This document shows positions 53,912 through 62,698 of a DNA stretch of 64,000 nucleotides, piece after piece. The first letter of the stretch is position 1; each line of letters begins with the position of its first letter. The DNA lies in NCBI GenBank assembly GCA_002256985.1, contig NCGO01000002.1, forward strand, positions 62,001 to 126,000, read 5' to 3'. The position numbers and the translations under genes are program-made. This DNA comes from Novosphingobium sp. 28-62-57. Lineage in GTDB: Bacteria > Pseudomonadota > Alphaproteobacteria > Sphingomonadales > Sphingomonadaceae. The notes under the pieces are model-generated. The model did not search any database and was not told where the DNA came from. It saw only the letters and a list, made by a program, of their open reading frames with translations.

Positions 53912-54763
53912 ATGAGCACCTTGCAAACGCTGTGGCAGGATCAGAAGGCCATCATCATTGCCGCTATTGTCGCGCTGCTGGCCGCTGCCAGCTGCCTCAA
54001 AGTGGTCGATGAAACCACGCAGGCGGTGATCGTGCGGCTGGGCCAGCCTGATCGCGTGGTCAACCGCTTCAAACCCGATGCCGATTTCGGCCAGACCGGC
54101 GCGGGCGTGATCTGGCGCATCCCGTTCATGGAACAGGTGGTCGAAGTGGATCGCCGCATCCTCGATCTGGACATGGAACGCCAGCAAGTGCTCTCAGCCG
54201 ACCAGCGCCGCCTTGAGGTGGATGCCTTCGCCCGTTTCCGCATCATCGATCCGGTGCGGATGGTACAGACTGCGGGCACGACGGACCGTCTGGCAGTGCA
54301 GCTTCAGCCGATCCTCAATTCGGCGCTGCGGCAGGAACTGGGCAAGCGGACGTTTGATTCGCTGCTGACCGCAGACCGCGGCCGCGCGATGGAGCAGATC
54401 CGCCAGGGCCTTGACCGCGAAGCGCGCGAATATGGCGCGCAGATCATCGACGTGCGCATCAAGCGCGCCGACTTGCCCGAAGGCACCCCGCTCGAATCCG
54501 CGTTTACCCGCATGGCCACCGCGCGCCAGCAGGAAGCCGCCACGATTCGGGCGCAAGGCCAGAAGCAGGCGCAGATCATCCGCGCGACGGCTGAGGCGAC
54601 GGCGGCCAAGACCTATGCCGATGCCTTCAACAAGGATCCGGCATTCTATGATTTCTACCGCGCAATGCAGAGCTATGACGTCACGTTTGCGCAAAAGGGA
54701 TCAAGCACATCGATCGTGCTTTCGCCTGACAACGAATATCTGAAGCAATTCAAGGGCAAGTGA
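53912..54763 (+). CDS. hflC: SPFH-domain protease modulator HflC
   Basis: 283 aa. N-terminal anchor (residues ~12-28, AIIIAAIVALLAAASC), SPFH domain (VDETTQAVIVRLGQPDRVVN, VLSADQRRLEVDAFARFRII) and helical C-terminus (AATIRAQGQKQAQIIRATAE) ending in the FYRAMQSYDV motif seen in HflC. Partner of HflK, encoded 1 bp upstream. GGAGG before the ATG at 53912 gives a strong ribosome-binding site. Confidence 0.95.
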   Translation: MSTLQTLWQDQKAIIIAAIVALLAAASCLKVVDETTQAVIVRLGQPDRVVNRFKPDADFGQTGAGVIWRIPFMEQVVEVDRRILDLDMERQQVLSADQRRLEVDAFARFRIIDPVRMVQTAGTTDRLAVQLQPILNSALRQELGKRTFDSLLTADRGRAMEQIRQGLDREAREYGAQIIDVRIKRADLPEGTPLESAFTRMATARQQEAATIRAQGQKQAQIIRATAEATAAKTYADAFNKDPAFYDFYRAMQSYDVTFAQKGSSTSIVLSPDNEYLKQFKGK

Positions 54764-54766
54764 GCT

Positions 54767-54783
54767 TGGGGCAAGCTGCCCCA
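54767..54783 (+). terminator. Hairpin downstream of hflC (weak terminator candidate)
   Basis: Perfect TGGGGCA-AGC-TGCCCCA stem just after the hflC stop. It lacks a clear T-run, so it may instead attenuate transcription into degP. Confidence 0.4.
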
Positions 54784-54911
54784 GGTCCGCTTTCTGAACA
54801 AACCGCAACAGTATCATTCAAAGTCCGTTCATCGCCGGACGTCTGAATCGAAATGGATTGACTCAAGCCGCGCCGCCCCGGCGCACTTCGGAACAAAGAG
54901 GACCAGGCCAC

Positions 54912-56441
54912 GTGCGATACGCTTATGGTGTGACTTCGGCGCTGCTGCTTGCAGGCAGCGCACTGACCCTGGTGACAGGCCTTCCCGCTGGCGCACAAGT
55001 TGCGCAAAACGAACAATCGGAAATGCGCACGGTCGTGCCGCGCGCGGGCGCGCCGTCCAGCTTTGCCGATCTGACGCAGCAGTTGCAGCCTGCGGTGGTC
55101 AACATCTCCACCCGGCAGCGGGTAAAGGTGCAGAACAACAATCCGTTTGCCGGAACGCCCTTCGGCGATCTGTTCGGCGGCGGGCAGGGCGGCGGACCAC
55201 AGACGCGCGAGGCGCAGTCGCTGGGTTCGGGCTTCATCATCTCGGCCGATGGCTATGTGGTGACCAACAACCACGTGATCACCGCCGATGGGCAGGGCGA
55301 GGTCGAATCGATCACCGTCACCACGCCCGATGGCACCGAATATCCGGCCAAGCTGGTGGGCAAGGATGCCGCATCAGATCTGGCCGTGCTGAAGATCAGC
55401 GCACCCAAGGCGTTTCCGTTCGTGAAGTTCGGCGATTCGCGTCAGGCCCGCGTGGGTGACTGGGTCATTGCCATCGGCAACCCCTTCGGCCTTGGCGGCA
55501 CGGTGACGCAGGGCATCGTCTCGGCGGTCTATCGCAATACCGGGTCAGGTTCTGCCTATGACCGTTATCTGCAGACCGATGCTTCGATCAACCGGGGCAA
55601 TTCGGGCGGCCCAATGTTCGACATGCAGGGCAACGTGATCGGCATCAACAATGCCATCTTCTCGCCCACCGGCGGCTCGGTCGGCATCGGCTTTGCGATC
55701 CCGGCAGAGATTGCCGCGCCGATCGTGGAAAAGCTGCGTGCAGGTGAAGCTATTGAGCGCGGCTATCTGGGCGTGCGCATTCAGGCCCTGTCCGAGGATC
55801 TGGCCGCATCGCTTGGCCTGCCCAAGAAGCGCGGCGAATTCATCCAGGCGGTTGAACCCAATCAGGCTGCTGCCAAAGCCGGCATCCAGCCCGGCGACGT
55901 GGTAGTCAAGGTTGATGGCAAGGATGTAACGCCCGATCAGACGCTGTCGTTCATCGTGGCCAATACGGCCCCCGGCAAGCGCATTCCGGTGGAACTGTTG
56001 CGCAATGGCCAGCGGCTGACTGTGCAGGCCGTAGTGGGCAAGCGCCCGACCGAAGAGGAACTGGCCCAGCAGAGCTTCGATCCCGATGCCGCGCAGGACG
56101 AAGACAGCTTTGGCAGCAATCAGCAGCAGGGCCCCGGCGCGCTGCAAAGCAGCCTTGGCATTGCCGCGATCCCGCTCAACGCCCAGATCGCCCGCCAGCT
56201 TGGCGTCAGTGAAGATACCAAGGGCGTCGTCATCTCGGCGGTTAGCCCCTCGTCAGACGCTGCGACCAAGGGCCTGCAGCGCGGCGATATCGTGCTTTCG
56301 GCCAACTACATCACCGTTGCTGCGGTTGCTGATCTCGAGAAGATCGTGCGCAATGCCAAGACCGAAGGCCGCGATGCCGTGCTGCTGCGCATCCAGCGCC
56401 GTGGCCAGCCGCCGATCTATACCCCGGTGCGCATTCGCTGA
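54912..56441 (+). CDS. degP: Periplasmic serine protease, Do/DegQ family
   Basis: 509 aa from the GTG at 54912, with AGAGGA about 10 nt upstream, giving a good signal peptide (residues ~1-27, ALLLAGSALTLVTGLPAGA). Trypsin-like protease with His in VVTNNHVI, Asp in DLAVLKI and Ser in INRGNSGGPMFDM, then two PDZ domains (GYLGVRIQALSEDLA... and the second starting LGIAAIPLNAQIARQLG). It degrades or refolds damaged periplasmic proteins. The order hflK-hflC-degP is conserved in sphingomonads and fits a membrane and envelope quality-control group. A longer TTG start at 54858 is rejected. Confidence 0.93.
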   Translation: MRYAYGVTSALLLAGSALTLVTGLPAGAQVAQNEQSEMRTVVPRAGAPSSFADLTQQLQPAVVNISTRQRVKVQNNNPFAGTPFGDLFGGGQGGGPQTREAQSLGSGFIISADGYVVTNNHVITADGQGEVESITVTTPDGTEYPAKLVGKDAASDLAVLKISAPKAFPFVKFGDSRQARVGDWVIAIGNPFGLGGTVTQGIVSAVYRNTGSGSAYDRYLQTDASINRGNSGGPMFDMQGNVIGINNAIFSPTGGSVGIGFAIPAEIAAPIVEKLRAGEAIERGYLGVRIQALSEDLAASLGLPKKRGEFIQAVEPNQAAAKAGIQPGDVVVKVDGKDVTPDQTLSFIVANTAPGKRIPVELLRNGQRLTVQAVVGKRPTEEELAQQSFDPDAAQDEDSFGSNQQQGPGALQSSLGIAAIPLNAQIARQLGVSEDTKGVVISAVSPSSDAATKGLQRGDIVLSANYITVAAVADLEKIVRNAKTEGRDAVLLRIQRRGQPPIYTPVRIR

Positions 56442-56463
56442 TCGCCAGTTATCAAGCCAAAGA

Positions 56464-56497
56464 AAGGGCCGCTCCAGCAATGGAGCGGCCCTTTTTC
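56464..56497 (+). terminator. Rho-independent terminator of degP
   Basis: Stem GGGCCGCTCC / GGAGCGGCCC around AGCAAT, followed by TTTTT, 24 nt after the degP stop. Its position between convergent genes means it may also serve ugd on the other strand. Confidence 0.9.
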
Positions 56498-56528
56498 TTG
56501 CAGCGAAACGCGCCCGAATGGCCCTGCG

Positions 56529-57833
56529 TTACACCCGCCCAACGCTGCTATAGGCAAAGCCTGCCGCCCGCGCTTCTGCCGGATCATAGACATTGCGCAG
56601 ATCGACCAGCACCGGGGCTTTCATCAGGCTTTTCACGCGGGCGAAATCAAGCGCGCGGAACGCGTCCCATTCGGTCACGAGCGCCACCGCGTCGGCCCCT
56701 TCAACCGCGGCGTAGGTGCTGTTCACCATCTGCACTTCGGGCATGATCGCGGCGGCCGCCTCCATCCCTTCGGGATCATAGGCCACGATTTGCGCCCCTG
56801 CATCCAGCAGGGTCTGCACGATGGCGATCGAGGGCGCATCGCGCATGTCATCGGTGTTGGGCTTGAACGTCAGCCCCAGCAGGCCAACGCGCTTGCCCCG
56901 CGCATCGCCGCCCAGCGCTTCGATCACCTTGCGGCCCATTGCGCGTTTGCGGCTGTCGTTGGCCTTGACCACCGCTTCGACTAGCCGCACCGGGCTGCCG
57001 TAATCCTCAGCGGTCTTGAGCAGCGCCAGCGTGTCCTTGGGAAAGCATGATCCGCCATAGCCCGGGCCTGCATGCAGGAACTTCGATCCGATGCGGCCAT
57101 CCAGACCGATGCCGCGCGCCACATCCTGCACATCGCCGCCCACCTTTTCGCAAAGGTCGGCCATCTCGTTGATGAACATGATCTTGGTGGCAAGGAAAGC
57201 GTTGGCGGCGTACTTGATCAGCTCGCTGCTGCGGCGCGAGGTGAACAGGATCGGGGCGCGGTTCAGGAACAGCGGGCGATAGACTTCGCGCATCACGCCG
57301 CGCGCCCATTCGTCCTCAGCCCCGATGACGATCCGGTCGGGCCGCTTGAAATCGCCAATCGCTGCGCCTTCGCGCAGGAATTCCGGGTTCGAGACGACCG
57401 CAAATTGCACTGCGGTGCCACTCTCGCGAATGATGCGCTCGACCTCATCACCCGTACCTACCGGCACAGTGGATTTGGTGACGACAACAGTGGGCGTGCG
57501 GATATTGGCCGCCAGTTCCTGCGCCACCGCGCGGACATAGCTCAGATCGGCATGGCCATCACCGCGCCGCGAAGGCGTGCCCACCGCGATGAACACCGCC
57601 TGCGCGCCTTCGATCGCACTGCCCAGATCGGTCGAAAACGAAAGCCGCCCTGCCTTGACGTTGGCCGATACCAGTTCGGCCAGACCCGGCTCGTAAATCG
57701 GCATCACGCCATCGAGCAGCCGCGCAATCTTGCTCTCGTCCTTGTCGATGCACACCACATCGTGGCCGAAATCGGCAAAGCAGGCTCCTGAGACCAGCCC
57801 GACATAGCCCGAGCCTACCATTGCGATCTTCAT
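56529..57833 (-). CDS. ugd: UDP-glucose 6-dehydrogenase
   Basis: Oxidises UDP-glucose to UDP-glucuronate with two NAD+, feeding capsule, sphingan and glycosphingolipid precursors. 434 aa from the ATG at 57833. NAD-binding GSGYVGLVSGACFADFGHDV at the N-terminus, FIAVGTPSRRGDG, KSTVPVGTGDEV, and the catalytic Cys in GGSCFPKDTLALL. Glucuronate use is a feature of sphingomonad glycosphingolipids, so the gene fits the lineage, but no glycosyltransferase genes adjoin. An ATG 13 codons upstream is less likely. Confidence 0.96.
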   Translation of the reverse strand: MKIAMVGSGYVGLVSGACFADFGHDVVCIDKDESKIARLLDGVMPIYEPGLAELVSANVKAGRLSFSTDLGSAIEGAQAVFIAVGTPSRRGDGHADLSYVRAVAQELAANIRTPTVVVTKSTVPVGTGDEVERIIRESGTAVQFAVVSNPEFLREGAAIGDFKRPDRIVIGAEDEWARGVMREVYRPLFLNRAPILFTSRRSSELIKYAANAFLATKIMFINEMADLCEKVGGDVQDVARGIGLDGRIGSKFLHAGPGYGGSCFPKDTLALLKTAEDYGSPVRLVEAVVKANDSRKRAMGRKVIEALGGDARGKRVGLLGLTFKPNTDDMRDAPSIAIVQTLLDAGAQIVAYDPEGMEAAAAIMPEVQMVNSTYAAVEGADAVALVTEWDAFRALDFARVKSLMKAPVLVDLRNVYDPAEARAAGFAYSSVGRV

Positions 57834-57932
57834 CAAAACACTCCGTACAGCCCTTGCGCTGGTAGCAAGCATGCCCCGATACCGGAACCCTGCTTGCGAG
57901 CGCGCCTCCTAAGCGGCTAACCTTGCGGTAAC

Positions 57933-58616
57933 ATGACTGTATCATCCCTGCCCGAAAGCTGGCGGCCCGCGCTTGAGCCCGTGCTGCAATCCCCCACCTT
58001 GCGCGCGCTGGGCGACTTTCTGCAGGCCGAGGAGCGTGACGGAAAGCTGATCTACCCTCTGCGCGGCCTGCGCCTTGCTGCGCTGGAACTGACCCCGCTC
58101 GATCAGGTGCGCGTGGTGATTCTGGGGCAAGACCCCTATCATGGCCCGGGGCAAGCGCATGGCCTTGCCTTTTCCGTCCAGCAAGGCGTCAAGATTCCGC
58201 CGAGTCTTGCCAACATTTACAAGGAACGCGAGACCGACCTTGGCATGCCCCGCGCCACCCACGGCAATCTGACCCGCTGGGCGCAGCAGGGAGTGCTGCT
58301 GCTTAACACCGTACTGACCGTAGAATCCGCAAAGGCCGGATCGCATCAGCGCAAGGGGTGGGAGCTGTTCACCGATGCCGCCATCGCCGCCGTCGCCGCG
58401 CGGGCCGAACCCTCAGTATTCATCCTGTGGGGCAGCCATGCGCAGAAGAAGGCCGCGCATGTGGCTGGGCTGGCGGATGGTCCGCATCTGGTGCTGAAGG
58501 CCCCGCACCCCAGCCCGCTATCGGCCTACCACGGCTTTTTCGGCTCACGCCCGTTCAGCCGCGCCAACGCCTTTCTGGAAGCGCATGGGCGGGGGACGAT
58601 AGACTGGCAGGTCTGA
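57933..58616 (+). CDS. ung: Uracil-DNA glycosylase (family 1)
   Basis: Removes uracil from DNA in base-excision repair. 227 aa. Water-activating loop [17 protein letters not shown] with the catalytic Asp, and the intercalation loop [13 protein letters not shown] are complete. The divergent ugd start is 99 bp away, and its stop lies 2 bp before that of the convergent DUF3035 gene. Confidence 0.97.
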   Translation: MTVSSLPESWRPALEPVLQSPTLRALGDFLQAEERDGKLIYPLRGLRLAALELTPLDQVRVVILGQDPYHGPGQAHGLAFSVQQGVKIPPSLANIYKERETDLGMPRATHGNLTRWAQQGVLLLNTVLTVESAKAGSHQRKGWELFTDAAIAAVAARAEPSVFILWGSHAQKKAAHVAGLADGPHLVLKAPHPSPLSAYHGFFGSRPFSRANAFLEAHGRGTIDWQV

Positions 58617-58618
58617 AA

Positions 58619-59035
58619 TCAGCTGGGGATCGAAGCCGAAGCCGCCTGCCCATCACCTTCCGGTGCGGCCAGAATATCGCGCACAACCTGCCCCTTGGCC
58701 ACCGTCTGCGTTTCCGGATCGCCCACGGTGGAGCGGATCGAGGCAGCAGCGGTGCCCGAGCGGTTGAGAGCATCGGTTTCCACGCTCGACCGGGCCGATG
58801 GGCCGCCGAACAGCGTTTCCAGCGTCTGCTTGCCGGTTTCCGAATCCTGCGGACGCGGCGCGCCGGGGCTGGGCGGGACCAGCGCAAAATCGGGTGGCAC
58901 GATTAGCGGCGCAGCGCGCGTGACGGCCATTTCATCAGGCCGCGCGCGGTTGAACAGCGAATTGCTGCTGCCGCAAGCTGAAACGAGCATTGCCGCGCAG
59001 GCGACAAGACCAAGGGTGGCAGCTTTACGCATCAT
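58619..59035 (-). CDS. DUF3035 lipoprotein
   Basis: 138 aa lipoprotein with a lipobox LVSAC (acylated Cys 21) after a short signal peptide. The mature part is Pro/Ala-rich with RPDEMAVTRAAPLIVPPDFA and a C-terminal helical VAKGQVVRDILAAPE. DUF3035 proteins usually follow lspA and have no known function. The start overlaps the lspA stop by 4 bp (ATGA), so it is translationally coupled to the signal peptidase that would process it. Confidence 0.88.
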   Translation of the reverse strand: MMRKAATLGLVACAAMLVSACGSSNSLFNRARPDEMAVTRAAPLIVPPDFALVPPSPGAPRPQDSETGKQTLETLFGGPSARSSVETDALNRSGTAAASIRSTVGDPETQTVAKGQVVRDILAAPEGDGQAASASIPS

Positions 59036-59550
59036 GCATTCTCCGTGGCGCTATCATCGCCGTTAGTCTCAGGCTTTTCGCGCGATTTGAACGAGCGGGC
59101 AAGCAGTATCAGAACACCAAACGTGATCGCCACGTCGGCAAGATTGAAGATCTGGAACGGCCGCCATGCGCCGATGTTCAGATCGGCATAGTCGATCACA
59201 TAGCCAAACACGAGACGGTCATAGATATTGCCAACGGCCCCGCCCAGCACGAGCGCCAACCCCACAATATCGCCGCGCGCCTTTTCACGCAGCATCCACA
59301 CCAGCACGCCGGTTGCGATGAGCCCGGTCACGAGGATCAGGCCATAGCGCATTTCCATCGACGTAGCGCTGAACATGCCGAACGATACGCCGTAGTTCTC
59401 AGCATAGCGAAAGTCGAAGAACGGCAGCAGTTCGATCAGCCCGCGCTCGCGCAAGGCCAGCGGGCCGACCATCACCGCCTTCACGGCGCGGTCTGCCAGC
59501 GCGACCAGCAGCGCAAGGCCAAGGCCTTCGATACGCGGACGAGTGAGCAT
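59032..59550 (-). CDS. lspA: Lipoprotein signal peptidase (signal peptidase II)
   Basis: Aspartyl protease in the inner membrane that removes the signal peptide of prolipoproteins before Lnt acts. 172 aa with about four membrane spans. The catalytic pair is in GGAVGNIYDRLVFG (Asp) and FNLADVAITFGV (Asp), and YAENYGVSFGMFS is the conserved upstream loop. The start overlaps the ileS stop by one base, and DUF3035 overlaps its stop by four, forming ileS-lspA-DUF3035. Confidence 0.95.
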   Translation of the reverse strand: MLTRPRIEGLGLALLVALADRAVKAVMVGPLALRERGLIELLPFFDFRYAENYGVSFGMFSATSMEMRYGLILVTGLIATGVLVWMLREKARGDIVGLALVLGGAVGNIYDRLVFGYVIDYADLNIGAWRPFQIFNLADVAITFGVLILLARSFKSREKPETNGDDSATENA

Positions 59551-62456
59551 CAGGCGGCAGCTTCTGCGTCGATCGCCGCAACCACATCATCGCACCGCGC
59601 GCACAATGCGCCGTCTTCCACAACTTCGGGAAGCAGGCGCCAGCAACGGCCGCACTTGTGGTCGGTTGAGCGTTCGACGGTCACGTCACTGCCCTGCCCG
59701 CGCTTTACTGTCGCGGTGATGAACAGCTCTGCCAGATCGGCTTCCGGTGCGGATTCAGGCACGGTGACGACGGCTTCGAGGCCAGAGCCGAGCACCTTTT
59801 CACGGCGCAGCGGCTCGATGGCTTCGTTCACGGTCTGGCGTAGCGCACGAAGTTCGGTCCAGCGCGCTTCGTCCACCGAAACCGCAGGCACCTCCGGCCA
59901 TTCCAGCAGATGCACGCTGTCGCTACCCGGATAGCGCGACTGCCACACCTCTTCCGCCGTAAACACCAGCACCGGCGCGCCATAGCGGACCAGCGCGTGG
60001 AACAGCGTGTCGAGCACCGTGCGGTACGCGCGTCGCTTGGGGTCCGTCACCGCATCACAGTACAGGCTGTCCTTGCGGATATCGAAGAAGAACGCCGACA
60101 GGTCCTCATTGCAGAAGTCGGTCAGTGCGCGGACGTAAGTGTTGTAATCGAAGTCATCGACTGCCTGCCGCAGCGTGGCGTCCAGCTTGCCCAGCAGGCC
60201 CAGCATGTACTGCTCAAGCTCGGGCATTTCCGCCACCGGCAGCCGCTCGTCCTCGCTGAAGCCTTCCAGCGCGCCCAGCAGGTAGCGATAGGTGTTGCGC
60301 AGCTTGCGGTACTGGTCGGCAACGCCCTGAAGGATCTCCTTGCCGATGCGGTGGTCCTCGGTGAAATCGACCGACAGCGCCCAGAGCCGCAGGATATCCG
60401 CGCCGTAATCGCGCATCAGATCGATCGGGCTGATCGTGTTGCCGAGCGACTTGGACATTTTCATGCCCTTCTGGTCCATCGTAAACCCGTGCGTCAGCAC
60501 CGCATCATAAGGCGCACGCCCGCGCGTGGCGCAGGATTCGAGCAGCGAGGACTGGAACCAGCCGCGATGCTGGTCCGACCCTTCGAGATAGAGATTCGCA
60601 GGCCATTGCAGATCCGGCCAGCGCCCCGATTCCAGCACGAAGGCATGGGTCGAGCCGGAATCGAACCACACATCGAGAATGTCGGTGACGCGCTCGTAAT
60701 CGTCGAGCTTGTATTTGTCGCCCAGATACTCCTGCGCGTGCTCCTCGTCCCACGCATCCACACCGCCTGCCATGACGGCAGCGACGATGCGCGCGTTGAC
60801 TTCTGGATCGTTCAGATACTGGCCGCTCTTGCGATCCACGAACAGCGTGATCGGCACACCCCACGCGCGCTGACGCGACAGCACCCAGTCCGGGCGGCCC
60901 TCAACCATCGCGCCAATGCGGTTGCGGCCTTTTTCGGGTACGAAGCGGGTGTCGGCGATGGCTTGGAGGGCGATGTCGCGCAGGGTTACCCCTCCACCAG
61001 CCTGCGGCTGGTCCCCCTCCCCGTTTCGGGGAGGTGTTTGCGCGGTGCCGTCCAGAACCTCCCCGGAACGGGGAGGGGGACCGCCAGCCGCAGGGCTGGT
61101 GGTGGAGGGGTCAATCGCCCGATCCATCGGCACGAACCACTGCGGCGTGCAGCGATAGATCACCTTGGCCTTAGACCGCCACGAGTGCGGATAGGAATGC
61201 TTGTAGTCGGCACTCGCCGCGAGCAACCCGCCAGCTTCGCGCAGGTCCGAACAGATCGGACCATCGGGCGCGTTGAACTTGGGGTTGATGACCGAGCCCT
61301 GCCCGCCAAGCCAGCCCCAGTCCTCACGATACTTGCCATCGCCCAGCACCGCGAACACCGGCTCGATCCCGTGCGCCTTGCACAGCGCAAAGTCGTCCTC
61401 GCCATGATCGGGCGCCATGTGGACAAGCCCGGTGCCGCTGTCAGTGGTGACGAAGTCGCCGGGAAGCATCGGACGCGGCTTGGCAAAGAACCCGCCGAGT
61501 GCGTGCATCGGGTGGCGGCAGATGGTTCCGGCGAGGTCGGAGCCCTTGCCTGACCACACCAAATCCCACCCGTAGCCATGGTCGATAGCCGGGGTTTCAA
61601 TGCCAGCGCGCTTGAAGAATGCTTCAGCCAACTCGGCTGCAACTAGAAGGGTCTTGCCATCGGTTGAGCGGATAGCCGCGTAAGACACATCCGGCCCATA
61701 AGCCAAAGCCTGGTTCACCGGGATCGTCCAAGGCGTCGTCGTCCAGATCACCGCATGCGCACCGACCAGTTCGGCAATCGGCGACTCAACAATCTCGAAC
61801 CCAACATCGATCTGGGTCGAGACAATATCCTCGTATTCAACCTCAGCCTCGGCCAGCGCGGTCTTTTCGACCGGCGACCACATCACCGGCTTGGCCCCGC
61901 GATAGAGCTGGCCGCTTTCCGCAAACTTCAGCAGCTCGCGCACGATGGTGCCCTCGGCTTGGCTATCCATCGTCAGGTAGGGGTTGTCCCAATCGCCATT
62001 GATGCCAAGGCGCTTCAGCTGCTCGCGCTGCACATCGACCCACTTCTGGGCATAGGCGCGGCATTCGGCGCGGAATTCCTTGGGGGGAACCTCGTCCTTG
62101 TTCTTCTTTTTCTTGCGGTACTCTTCCTCAACCTTCCATTCGATGGGTAGGCCGTGGCAGTCCCAGCCGGGCACATAGGGCGCGTCCTTGCCCAGCAGCG
62201 TCTGGGTGCGGCAGACCATGTCCTTCAGGATATGGTTCAGCGCATGGCCGATGTGCATGTCGCCGTTGGCATAGGGCGGGCCATCATGCAGGATGAACTT
62301 CTCGCGCCCTTTGCGGCTCTCGCGGACCTTCTGATAAATGCCCTCATCCTGCCAGCGTTGCAGGATCACCGGCTCCTTCTGGGGGAGCCCGGCTTTCATC
62401 GGGAAATCGGTCTTCGGCAGGAAGACGGTCGGGCGGAAATCTCGTGGTTCGGTCAT
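59550..62456 (-). CDS. ileS: Isoleucyl-tRNA synthetase with an in-frame repeat insertion
   Basis: Charges tRNA-Ile. 968 aa. HIGH signature in NGDMHIGHALNHILKDM, the editing CP1 domain with WTTTPWTIPVNQALAYGP and GTGLVHMAPDHGEDDF, KMSKS as KGMKMSKSLGN, and a C-terminal zinc site CGRCWR...CARC. Residues ~450-490 form a low-complexity Pro/Gly segment (for example TTSPAAGGPPPRSGEV) encoded by a palindromic repeat at 60988-61111. Between RAIDP and TLRDIALQAIADTRFVPEKG other IleRS proteins have only a few residues, so this is an insertion that keeps the frame. The synthetase should still work, as the catalytic motifs are intact. Confidence 0.95.
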   Translation of the reverse strand: MTEPRDFRPTVFLPKTDFPMKAGLPQKEPVILQRWQDEGIYQKVRESRKGREKFILHDGPPYANGDMHIGHALNHILKDMVCRTQTLLGKDAPYVPGWDCHGLPIEWKVEEEYRKKKKNKDEVPPKEFRAECRAYAQKWVDVQREQLKRLGINGDWDNPYLTMDSQAEGTIVRELLKFAESGQLYRGAKPVMWSPVEKTALAEAEVEYEDIVSTQIDVGFEIVESPIAELVGAHAVIWTTTPWTIPVNQALAYGPDVSYAAIRSTDGKTLLVAAELAEAFFKRAGIETPAIDHGYGWDLVWSGKGSDLAGTICRHPMHALGGFFAKPRPMLPGDFVTTDSGTGLVHMAPDHGEDDFALCKAHGIEPVFAVLGDGKYREDWGWLGGQGSVINPKFNAPDGPICSDLREAGGLLAASADYKHSYPHSWRSKAKVIYRCTPQWFVPMDRAIDPSTTSPAAGGPPPRSGEVLDGTAQTPPRNGEGDQPQAGGGVTLRDIALQAIADTRFVPEKGRNRIGAMVEGRPDWVLSRQRAWGVPITLFVDRKSGQYLNDPEVNARIVAAVMAGGVDAWDEEHAQEYLGDKYKLDDYERVTDILDVWFDSGSTHAFVLESGRWPDLQWPANLYLEGSDQHRGWFQSSLLESCATRGRAPYDAVLTHGFTMDQKGMKMSKSLGNTISPIDLMRDYGADILRLWALSVDFTEDHRIGKEILQGVADQYRKLRNTYRYLLGALEGFSEDERLPVAEMPELEQYMLGLLGKLDATLRQAVDDFDYNTYVRALTDFCNEDLSAFFFDIRKDSLYCDAVTDPKRRAYRTVLDTLFHALVRYGAPVLVFTAEEVWQSRYPGSDSVHLLEWPEVPAVSVDEARWTELRALRQTVNEAIEPLRREKVLGSGLEAVVTVPESAPEADLAELFITATVKRGQGSDVTVERSTDHKCGRCWRLLPEVVEDGALCARCDDVVAAIDAEAAA
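60988..61111. repeat. Palindromic repeat, family D, inserted inside ileS
   Basis: Left arm starts ACCCCTCCACCAGCCTGCGG and contains CTCCCCGTTTCGGGGAG; the right arm is its imperfect inverted copy, ending GGCTGGTGGTGGAGGGGT. Each arm carries two smaller palindromes. Total ~124 bp, lying wholly in the ileS coding region and adding roughly 40 codons without a stop or frameshift. Confidence 0.88.
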
Positions 62457-62515
62457 GACCGGCGGGCCTTAGCGCTGCGACGGCCTTTGCGCAACGAAGG
62501 AGGGAAGGAAGGACG

Positions 62516-62687
62516 TTTCGCGCAGAGACCGCGGAGGACCGCAGAGACGCAGAGGGGTTGCGCCTGCGGCGAAGCCGTCTCAGAAACTCGGACAATGCGT
62601 TTTGCGATACGCCTCAGGGAGAAAGGGCCTGACAGCCAAGCGCGACATCTCTGCGCCTCTGCGGCCCTCCGCGCTCTCTGCGCGAAA
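62516..62687. repeat. Large interrupted palindrome, family E (copy 3)
   Basis: Starts TTTCGCGCAGAG and ends CTCTGCGCGAAA. Inner units are of the CCGCAGAGACGCAGAGG type on the left and CTCTGCGCCTCTGCGGCCCT on the right. It lies in the 242-bp gap between ribF and ileS, which I otherwise see as empty. Confidence 0.8.
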
Positions 62688-62698
62688 CCCTTAAACCT

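Noticed and set aside
60988..61111. Frameshift or pseudogene in ileS
   Set aside because: The reading frame continues through the repeat and all downstream motifs (KMSKS, zinc site) are intact.
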